Assembly (NCBI GenBank): GCA_024763595.1
Contig: JANTFK010000129.1
Coordinates: 1-8,077, forward strand
DNA: 8,077 bases
Direction: 5' to 3'
Source of the DNA: Bacteroidales bacterium
GTDB lineage: Bacteria; Bacteroidota; Bacteroidia; Bacteroidales; GCA-2748055
Of the stretch, positions 1 through 5,887 are shown piece after piece (positions within the stretch are counted from its first letter, which is position 1; the number at the start of each line of letters is the position of its first letter). Made by a program: the position numbers and the translations under genes. The notes beneath the pieces were generated by a model. The model worked only from the letters and a program-made list of their open reading frames with translations, searched no databases and was not told the DNA's origin.

Positions 1-1256
1 ATTCCGGTTATATAGGCATTATCAACGGGATCTGCTTTTTCGATCCGGAACTCTATCTTCCCCGGGATATGCTGAAAAACCTGAAAACGATGTATCGATT
101 CCGGATGCTGTTCAAACAATTCCGACAGAATATCGGTAAAGAAAACACCATGTACCCTGCTGCCATCATTCAGCAGAATTGTATCGGCGGTCCGCCCAAG
201 CACCTCCCCCAGCACGGGCAATTTGATGATTGAGGCCTCATCATAAGCGGCAAACCTGCCCTCATCCCCATTTTCATACCGGATAAACGGCATGGCATAA
301 TTATCCAGGTTGGTTACGATGATCCTTCCTTTCTCCAGATCTGTAACCCTATCCTGTTCATCCAGTATTTCAAGGAAGGCATGCTCAGTAACGATGTACA
401 TGCCGTTTTCTTTACCGGCATCAAACGAAATAGAATTGCATTCACCACAACCGTACTGGTCATACAGCTTTGCATTGAACGCCTTCTCTATCATCCTTTT
501 GTAAACCGGAAACAGTGTTTCAGTGGTGCTTGAGAGAGCCCGTGGAACAAACGATAACCTGATGTTGTTCCTAAGCATATAATCCGAAAGCTGAATGAAA
601 GCCGACAGGTATCCGCGCAAAAACAGCGGTCTGAATTTTTCGATTTTCTCCAGCACCCCCGGCAAGGTTCTTTCATTCAACTGAAAGGAGTTAATAATAT
701 GGCGGTTATAATAAAAATCTTTTACGGATGCCCTGATCTTTTGCCAGTACGGCGTATGAAGTACCATGGGGGTTCCCCATATCTGGACATACGAGTCACC
801 ATACTCAAGCCCCATCCATCTGTACCAGCGGTAAAAGGCGGCCCAGGTACAGGTTTTATCCTGTACGTCCCACAAAAGCTTCAACGGAGGTCCTGTGGTA
901 CCCCCTGTGGTCCCTTTAAATACTTTCCTTCGGTCGATATCCTGTGCGATCAGCTTCTGATGCTGTTCCCTAGCTGTCACCTTGGTTAGCATCGGTATTT
1001 TCCGTATATCAGATGGTTCTTTTATATCCGACAGGGTAAGTTTCATCTCCTTGAATTGTTCCCTGTAAAAAGGTACATGTTCAATGGAATGGTGCAGTAG
1101 TTTTAAAAACTTCTCAAACTGATAGGATTTTTGCTTTTCCAGTGGCCAGTACTGGCTTTTATCCAGTTCTTCAAGGGTAGACAGGATGGAAGTACCATTG
1201 ACAAGATCCTGTACAGGGTAACTAATACGCTTTGCTATGAAGGACCTGAGACTCAT
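1..1256 (-). CDS. CapK / phenylacetate-CoA ligase-like adenylate-forming enzyme (3' end cut by window edge)
   Basis: I translated this frame by hand. It is open from an ATG at 1256 to the left edge (418 codons, no stop), so only the C-terminus is missing. It belongs to the adenylate-forming (AMP-ligase) superfamily, in the PaaK/CapK branch found in polysaccharide loci. Motifs in order are a Thr/Gly-rich ATP phosphate loop KGTTGGTTG at residues 114-122, YGCGE at 268-272 (the YG-x-x-E adenine/ribose region), RYENGDEG at 326-333 and GRTAD at 354-358. Family members are usually about 430-460 residues, so the missing part should be the short C-terminal subdomain that carries the catalytic lysine. 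By family, the enzyme activates a carboxylate as an acyl-adenylate, often followed by thioester formation. The substrate cannot be read here, and true phenylacetate degradation is unlikely given the neighbours. The start directly abuts the stop of the CapA-like gene (TAA-ATG), which implies co-translation. Confidence 0.88.
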   Translation of the reverse strand, partial: MSLRSFIAKRISYPVQDLVNGTSILSTLEELDKSQYWPLEKQKSYQFEKFLKLLHHSIEHVPFYREQFKEMKLTLSDIKEPSDIRKIPMLTKVTAREQHQKLIAQDIDRRKVFKGTTGGTTGPPLKLLWDVQDKTCTWAAFYRWYRWMGLEYGDSYVQIWGTPMVLHTPYWQKIRASVKDFYYNRHIINSFQLNERTLPGVLEKIEKFRPLFLRGYLSAFIQLSDYMLRNNIRLSFVPRALSSTTETLFPVYKRMIEKAFNAKLYDQYGCGECNSISFDAGKENGMYIVTEHAFLEILDEQDRVTDLEKGRIIVTNLDNYAMPFIRYENGDEGRFAAYDEASIIKLPVLGEVLGRTADTILLNDGSRVHGVFFTDILSELFEQHPESIHRFQVFQHIPGKIEFRIEKADPVDNAYITG

Positions 1257-2327
1257 TTATATTTTCAATAATGCTTTTATTTTTGACAGATTCAGTCCAA
1301 GGATACGCCTGAGAAGAGACTTCTCAGCATTCTTCCGGATAAGCTGGTACCAAATGGGAGCTACTATCCGGTGGTTGCATGCATAGAGAAACCACAAAGG
1401 CGGAAGCCAGTGAAACAGTTTTTGTACCGCGTTCCGCCAGGAGAGTCTTCGTAATACCGATTGATCCTCTCCGATGGTAAGGGATTCATTTTTGATGGGT
1501 AACAACTCCATGGGACTGTTTCCATGCACGTCATATGTAGCAACTGCAATGACCGATTCACGGAAGCGGCTCCTGCTCATTTCCCTTATTTTGCCATTGT
1601 AGTGAATATCTGCAAAGCAAAAGTTGCCAAGGCTGTATAAAACAGTTTTACCCGCGATCTTTTGGACCGGTTGCAAAGTGTGGGTATGATGCCCGATGAT
1701 AAGGCCGGCCCCCGCCTTTGTAAAAGCTTTTGCATCGGATACCTGGTACCGGTCGGGGTATCTGCCTCCTTCAAACCTGCCTCCCCAGTGCAGCAGGAGT
1801 ATCACTTCAAAGCCTCTGGACCTCCATGATCCTACCTCTGCCACTATCTTTTCTTTTTGATAGAGATTCAGGTGGACCGGACAACCATCCGGTAAAGAGG
1901 GATTGGTATCCTGATGCACATAAGAGAGAAAACACAATTTGATTTCCCCGTCATTAATGATCAGCGGCTTTTTTGCTTCGTCCTCCGAGAGTCCGGCACC
2001 CAGGTATTCGATATGGTTGGATTGAAGAAATGAAACGGTTTTTACAAATCCATCCTTTAAGTTGTCAAACACATGGTTATGGGCAAGCGTAACGGCCGAA
2101 ATATGCAGGTTTTTCAAATAATTTAAAGTTTCCCGGCCGGTCTTCAGGCGTGGCTGCTTCAATACATTTTCACCCTCATCTCCTTCCGACAGGCACTCCA
2201 GGTTCCCAATGACATGATCAAAACGGGAAAGTATGGTGCCCACTTCCCCAAAAGGATCGGCACCGCTGTCATACAGTTGCATGTATTTATCATTAAAACT
2301 GATATCTCCGATAAAAGCGATCTTCAT
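1257..2327 (-). CDS. CapA family protein (PGA_cap, calcineurin-like metallophosphatase fold)
   Basis: The 356-residue protein has the ordered motif set of the CapA/PgsA capsule-biosynthesis family: GD at 7-8, GNLE at 41-44, AHNH at 82-85 (usually NNH), HWG at 180-182, GHHTHTLQ at 212-219 and SLGNF at 232-236. These are the metal-site and core loops of the metallophosphatase-like fold. In poly-gamma-glutamate producers CapA is needed for polymer synthesis or export. In Bacteroidota, relatives sit in exopolysaccharide loci with unclear chemistry. Two things are odd. There is no N-terminal signal peptide or membrane anchor, since the first motif begins at residue 3, so a cytoplasmic location is likely. 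Also, the Glu usually found in the HWG-x-E loop is replaced by Arg184. The tail after about residue 290 is basic with aromatic/hydrophobic patches and could touch the membrane. The ATG shares a 4-base ATGA overlap with the glycosyltransferase stop. The family call is firm; the function is inferred. Confidence 0.9.
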   Translation of the reverse strand: MKIAFIGDISFNDKYMQLYDSGADPFGEVGTILSRFDHVIGNLECLSEGDEGENVLKQPRLKTGRETLNYLKNLHISAVTLAHNHVFDNLKDGFVKTVSFLQSNHIEYLGAGLSEDEAKKPLIINDGEIKLCFLSYVHQDTNPSLPDGCPVHLNLYQKEKIVAEVGSWRSRGFEVILLLHWGGRFEGGRYPDRYQVSDAKAFTKAGAGLIIGHHTHTLQPVQKIAGKTVLYSLGNFCFADIHYNGKIREMSRSRFRESVIAVATYDVHGNSPMELLPIKNESLTIGEDQSVLRRLSWRNAVQKLFHWLPPLWFLYACNHRIVAPIWYQLIRKNAEKSLLRRILGLNLSKIKALLKI

Positions 2328-3508
2328 GTTTCAACCAAACTTATTAACCAATGATACAGCTTTTTTCCCTGTACCTTATAATTAAACAGCTCATCAGCCA
2401 GTTTTTTCCCCTCCTTGGCCATTATTTCGTTTACCCTGTCATCCGACAGTGCCTCGGTAAGCTTTTTTACAAAATCTTCTACACTGCCAGGTTTGGCCAG
2501 CAGGGCATGGCGTTTGTGGGTCAGGTACCGGGGAATCTCCCCCACGCTGGTCACTACGGTGATTCGGCCCGTTGCCAGGTATTCCCCCAGCTTGGTAGGG
2601 AATCCACCCTCAGCCTGCTTACTCTCAGGACGAGCCAGTGCAAGAACCTTGCTTTCCAGCAACAACGATGGCATTTCTTCACGTCCCACGCTCCCCGTAA
2701 ACTCAATCCGTCCCTCCAGGTTCAGCTCCTTGATACGCTTTTGAATCTCTTTGAAATCCGGAAAATCGGTGGAACCTATCAGGCGAAGTTTGATGGCAGG
2801 GAACGCCCGGGCAATGCGTGAAAAAGCATCGATTAAGATGGGTACCCCATCCTTATTCCCCTGCATGGATCCACAATAACTAACCAGATCCTTCATCACT
2901 TGTTGCTTCATACAGAACCGCTCCGGCTCCACCAGGATGGGCAACAGGAAGGGTTCGATACCCGCTTTCAGATAAGGTTTGAAATAAGCTGCAAGCGCCC
3001 TTGAAATAACAATAAATCCATCAAATTTACCACAGATGAATTTTAAATAGATCCCAAGTTTTACCTTCCCGGTCAGGCTGCCGGAGCAGGAGAGGAAAGG
3101 ATATTCACTACGCTCCTGTACAAATTTAATATGAAGAATCCGAGTCAACAGATAGATCACATATGTCATCCGGTTACTATGTACCCCCATAAACAGGACA
3201 TTCACTTTTCCTTTCCGGTTTTCCCTGATGAGATAATGAAGTGTCCTTACCTGGCCCCGGGAAAAAAGCAGGGCTCTCTTAAAAGTACCCGGAGGACGTA
3301 CAGTCTTGCCTGCTGCATAAGTAAACCTGATCCCCTGAAATGCTCCCGTAACTTCAGTATTAACGGGCTTCCCAATTTCGGTAGCCTTTGAAACCACCAC
3401 CTCCACATCTGCTCCTGCATACAGCAAGCCCCTGGCCATGGCTATGATCCGGTTGGTCTGTGCCATCCCATAAGGAAAAGGGTAGTTGGTAATAAATACT
3501 ATTCTCAT
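2324..3508 (-). CDS. glycosyltransferase family 4 (GT-B fold)
   Basis: This 394-residue protein has the usual size and two-lobe layout of a GT4 enzyme. The N-terminal lobe begins MRIVFITNYPFPYG (1-14), a Rossmann strand followed by a donor/acceptor loop, with the QTNRI segment at 17-21. The linker region has VISR at 167-170. The C-terminal nucleotide-sugar lobe starts near SYCGSMQGNKDG (210-221) and carries GFPTKLGEYLATG at 302-314, the family's donor-binding signature. In the EX7E motif the second glutamate is E309, but the first position aligns with G301, with E300 one residue away. This looks like a subfamily variant rather than a broken gene, because all other core elements are intact. 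By family, it moves a sugar from a nucleotide donor to a growing, probably lipid-linked glycan at the cytoplasmic face of the inner membrane. Sugar and linkage cannot be predicted. It overlaps both neighbours by 4 bases (ATGA). Confidence 0.92.
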   Translation of the reverse strand: MRIVFITNYPFPYGMAQTNRIIAMARGLLYAGADVEVVVSKATEIGKPVNTEVTGAFQGIRFTYAAGKTVRPPGTFKRALLFSRGQVRTLHYLIRENRKGKVNVLFMGVHSNRMTYVIYLLTRILHIKFVQERSEYPFLSCSGSLTGKVKLGIYLKFICGKFDGFIVISRALAAYFKPYLKAGIEPFLLPILVEPERFCMKQQVMKDLVSYCGSMQGNKDGVPILIDAFSRIARAFPAIKLRLIGSTDFPDFKEIQKRIKELNLEGRIEFTGSVGREEMPSLLLESKVLALARPESKQAEGGFPTKLGEYLATGRITVVTSVGEIPRYLTHKRHALLAKPGSVEDFVKKLTEALSDDRVNEIMAKEGKKLADELFNYKVQGKKLYHWLISLVET

Positions 3509-4506
3509 TTACTTCCGGGTTGCTTTTGAAAATGGACAAGCAGTGACGTCCCTGTATGGGAAAACAGCAGGTAGATCATCACAGGCAGATATCGAACCGC
3601 CAGAAGCAGTTTCATTCCATACCTGAAGAGATGCATGATTAATCTGTTGTTTGAACCCGGTACCTTCTCACTGATGATCAATCTGTTAAATCGTTCATAT
3701 AAAAACTTGTTTACCTTTTCCGGGTAGTGCTGTGCCTCAATGGAAATGTCCATGATATTCCAGCCAAATTTTCTTCCAATATACGCAAAGGTCTTCTCTC
3801 TAAATCTTCCTACATGAATGGGAGGCACATCCAGGTGAACACCCCATTTATCATAAAAACTTCTTAAACGGCCGTTGGGTACGGCAATCATAAGATGCGC
3901 TCCCGGATTGCTTAACCGGTTCAATGAATGAAATATCTCTTGCAGGTTATCCATATGTTCCAGAACCTGGAACATACAAATTATATCAAAACCCGGTATC
4001 TTCTCCTGATGCAATGTCGTAATATCTCTGTTATAACAGTTAAATCCTTTCCTCCGGATCTCCTCAACTCCGGCAGCAGCATATTCTGTACTAAAAATAT
4101 GCTGTTTACCGGGGAACAGAAGAGATGCCTTCTCAAGAAACGCTCCATTACCGGCACCCGGCTCCAACAGGGTTGAATCACCAGTAATATTCAGGTTAAG
4201 CAAAATATCAATGGCTTTATTATATTCCCACTTATCATCCGGGTAACTAAATTCCCGATCATAGAGAATAGAATAAATCGCCTCATTCCCCGCCTGAAAG
4301 GGCCAGGCAAAACCATACTGACAGTTCCGGCAAATGACAAACGCACCATTGCCATCCTCCCAAATTTTCGAGATCTCATTCGAAATCATAGCAGACCGGG
4401 CGGGATCATCCGGGATAAGCAGTTTTCCTGCCTGATCCGGCTGAAGGCTGAACAGTTGTTTCAGATCCCCGGACCCGCAAAGCGGACAACATCTTTCACT
4501 ACTCAT
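3505..4506 (-). CDS. class I SAM-dependent methyltransferase with N-terminal zinc ribbon
   Basis: The 333-residue protein opens with a cysteine pair C7/C10 (CPLCG) and a second pair C59/C62 (CRNC), together a probable treble-clef or zinc-ribbon site. A Rossmann methyltransferase core follows: SAM-binding motif I LEPGAGNG at 114-121, the acidic end of beta-2 around TEY (140-142), and the post-IV segment FQVLEHM at 179-185. PPIHVGRF at 228-235 is typical of zinc-ribbon sugar methyltransferases in polysaccharide clusters. Residues about 293-326 are strongly hydrophobic with basic flanks and may be a membrane-associated tail. By family it would methylate a sugar (O- or C-methylation), either on a nucleotide sugar or on the lipid-linked glycan; the tail slightly favours the latter. 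The ATG is one base after the flippase TAG, and the TGA overlaps the next gene's ATG. The family is certain, the substrate unknown. Confidence 0.92.
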   Translation of the reverse strand: MSSERCCPLCGSGDLKQLFSLQPDQAGKLLIPDDPARSAMISNEISKIWEDGNGAFVICRNCQYGFAWPFQAGNEAIYSILYDREFSYPDDKWEYNKAIDILLNLNITGDSTLLEPGAGNGAFLEKASLLFPGKQHIFSTEYAAAGVEEIRRKGFNCYNRDITTLHQEKIPGFDIICMFQVLEHMDNLQEIFHSLNRLSNPGAHLMIAVPNGRLRSFYDKWGVHLDVPPIHVGRFREKTFAYIGRKFGWNIMDISIEAQHYPEKVNKFLYERFNRLIISEKVPGSNNRLIMHLFRYGMKLLLAVRYLPVMIYLLFSHTGTSLLVHFQKQPGSK

Positions 4507-4507
4507 G

Positions 4508-5776
4508 CTATTTGGATTCAGCCCGTTTGTTATTGCGCTTCTGATATTGAATATAGTAAGTCAGCAATAATAAAAAGTAAACAACACCTGCGATGAGCCT
4601 TGTATAGGCAGCTCCTTCAACGCCAAAATATTTTGGAAGCAGGATAAAACCCACTGTATTAATAATTCCAAGAACAAAATTGGAATTCCGGATCTTTTTA
4701 CCCAGTCCCTTTGCACTGATAAACCGGTTTAGGAAATCCCCGAAACCATGTAACAAGGAGCCTACAGCAATAAAATAGGACAGCCGGATCACCGGAATAA
4801 AATCCGTTGTATAGAGGAACACAACAATTTCATCGATAAATACCAGGAACCCTATCAGCGCAGTGACCCCGATCCCAACAGTAACGGCCATCACTTTTGC
4901 AGGTATTCTGGGATAGGAAACAAATGCCTTAAAAAAAGTAATTCCGAATGAAGAAGGCAACATGGTCAGCGGCATGGCTGCCGTAATAGCCAGATAATAG
5001 AAGCCCACATTCTCATTATTGATATAATAGCTAATTGTTATTCCCGCAAGATAACTACTGGCAACACCGGTTATGGCACCCAGGTATATTGGGAACCCGT
5101 AGCTCCGGTTCTCTTTTCTGATCGCAGGTAAATAACTGCTCCGCATTCCAAACTTTGGCCGGATAAACCAGATTAAGGCAATTATGATCATGGCAACTGC
5201 GCCCAGGTGGGAAATCAGGGCGGTGGTCAGGTTGAATTTTGAAAAGTACTGCAGCACCACTGCCAGTACGATATAAACCAGCTTGGGCCCTATCCGCAAT
5301 AGGGAGAGGCTGTATATCCTGTTGCTCCCCTGCAGTATTTGTTCAAAACACAACTGAAAGGGAAATATAAATAACAAGGGTAGCGAATACCTGATCAGCG
5401 GTCCCAGGTTGTTACCAAAGAACCTGTGTTCCATGAAGGAGAAGATCAGGCTTATAAGGATTAACAGGATACTGCTGAAAGCAGCGATCTTCAGTATATC
5501 GCCGGTGAGTTCTCTTTTTTTGCGGGAATCATCTGTTCGGGCCAGCAACAATCCCCCGGTATAAAAAAAACCAAAAGTAAGGAACGTTACTGCCAGTGAA
5601 AACAGGTTGATCAAAAATTTAAAATCGCCATACTGTTCCTTGCCCAGGTACCGGGTATTGATGATACTGATGATAATACCAACAAATAAACCGAGTACCA
5701 TGGAAGAAAAAAGAGTGACGCTCTTCCTCGCCTTATCTGTTGCTGTAATGTAACTATTGATCTTGAAAAGGCTCAC
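4508..5776 (-). CDS. oligosaccharide flippase, Wzx-like (MOP superfamily)
   Basis: This is a 422-residue integral membrane protein with about 12 to 14 hydrophobic segments, for example near 20-39, 53-75, 95-114, 127-147, 186-205, 292-314, 318-340, 366-381 and 388-408. The N-terminal RYLGKEQYGDF (42-52), after the first helix, is the typical opening of polysaccharide-synthesis flippases (PF01943/PF13440 type). Size and layout match full-length Wzx proteins of the MOP superfamily, which flip undecaprenyl-linked oligosaccharides across the inner membrane. The chosen start is a GTG at 5776. The next in-frame Met is residue 26, inside the first helix, and an in-frame TGA lies upstream at 5798-5800, so the start must be close to this GTG. 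An out-of-frame ATG overlaps it by one base. It is the first gene of the five-gene run, just downstream of a probable promoter. Sequence alone cannot separate a capsule, O-antigen or exopolysaccharide flippase. Confidence 0.9.
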   Translation of the reverse strand: MSLFKINSYITATDKARKSVTLFSSMVLGLFVGIIISIINTRYLGKEQYGDFKFLINLFSLAVTFLTFGFFYTGGLLLARTDDSRKKRELTGDILKIAAFSSILLILISLIFSFMEHRFFGNNLGPLIRYSLPLLFIFPFQLCFEQILQGSNRIYSLSLLRIGPKLVYIVLAVVLQYFSKFNLTTALISHLGAVAMIIIALIWFIRPKFGMRSSYLPAIRKENRSYGFPIYLGAITGVASSYLAGITISYYINNENVGFYYLAITAAMPLTMLPSSFGITFFKAFVSYPRIPAKVMAVTVGIGVTALIGFLVFIDEIVVFLYTTDFIPVIRLSYFIAVGSLLHGFGDFLNRFISAKGLGKKIRNSNFVLGIINTVGFILLPKYFGVEGAAYTRLIAGVVYFLLLLTYYIQYQKRNNKRAESK

Positions 5777-5840
5777 ATGTATTACTATTCGTCGAAATCA
5801 AAGATAACATGTATTACTGAAATAGCATTTATACATGTAA
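5775..5840. repeat. ACATGTATTACT direct repeat around the promoter, plus a third ACATGTA half-copy
   Basis: The plus-strand 12-mer ACATGTATTACT occurs exactly at 5775-5786 and again at 5807-5818, a spacing of 32 bases (about three helical turns). A shorter copy, ACATGTAA, lies at 5833-5840. ACATGT is itself a palindrome. Seen from the operon, one copy lies immediately upstream of the -7 element, one covers the start codon, and the third lies near where a -33 region or activator site would be. The layout would suit a transcription-factor operator that brackets the promoter, but no regulator gene is in the window. Chance recurrence in AT-rich spacer DNA is the alternative. Confidence 0.5.
5799..5806 (-). 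promoter_or_regulatory. probable Bacteroidota promoter (-7 element TATCTTTG) for the flippase operon
   Basis: On the minus strand the gap reads TATCTTTG here, an exact fit to the Bacteroidota housekeeping sigma -7 consensus TAnnTTTG. The G lies 22 bases before the GTG at 5776, which would place the transcript start near 5792-5795 and give a leader of only about 15-20 bases. I see no good TTTG-like -33 element at the expected distance; that stretch reads TATAAATG. The promoter may therefore be weak or activator dependent. The position, in the only intergenic gap of the window and just ahead of a compact gene run, supports the call. Confidence 0.55.
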
Positions 5841-5854
5841 GTTCACCACCTCAG

Positions 5855-5887
5855 CGAAGATGCTGCATCAACGAAGATTCTGCATCA
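5855..5887. repeat. 17-base-period tandem duplication over the stop codon of the T9SS protein gene
   Basis: CGAAGATGCTGCATCA at 5855-5870 is followed by CGAAGATTCTGCATCA at 5872-5887, 16 bases with one mismatch at a period of 17. The second unit contains the TGA stop (5885-5887) of the secreted-protein gene, and the first places another TGA just downstream. It looks like a small slippage duplication of the gene's 3' end. I see no convincing hairpin with a T-tract here, so I do not call it a terminator. Confidence 0.6.

Noticed and set aside
699..989. A 96-codon plus-strand open frame
   Set aside because: It is antisense to the CapK-like gene, over the region encoding the ATP phosphate loop, and is explained as a shadow of that gene.
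1..1256. Phenylacetate catabolism (paaK) as the role of the left-edge ligase
   Set aside because: The neighbours are all glycan-assembly genes and no paa genes are present. The CapK-like branch of the family fits the context better.
2351..2821. A 156-codon plus-strand open frame opposite the glycosyltransferase gene
   Set aside because: It lies wholly antisense to a well-supported GT4 gene, has low-complexity, family-less composition, and shows no promoter or recognisable domain.
5853..5866. Possible terminator hairpin after the T9SS protein gene (CAGC ... GCTG)
   Set aside because: The stem is only four pairs with no following T-tract, and the sequence is better explained by the tandem duplication.
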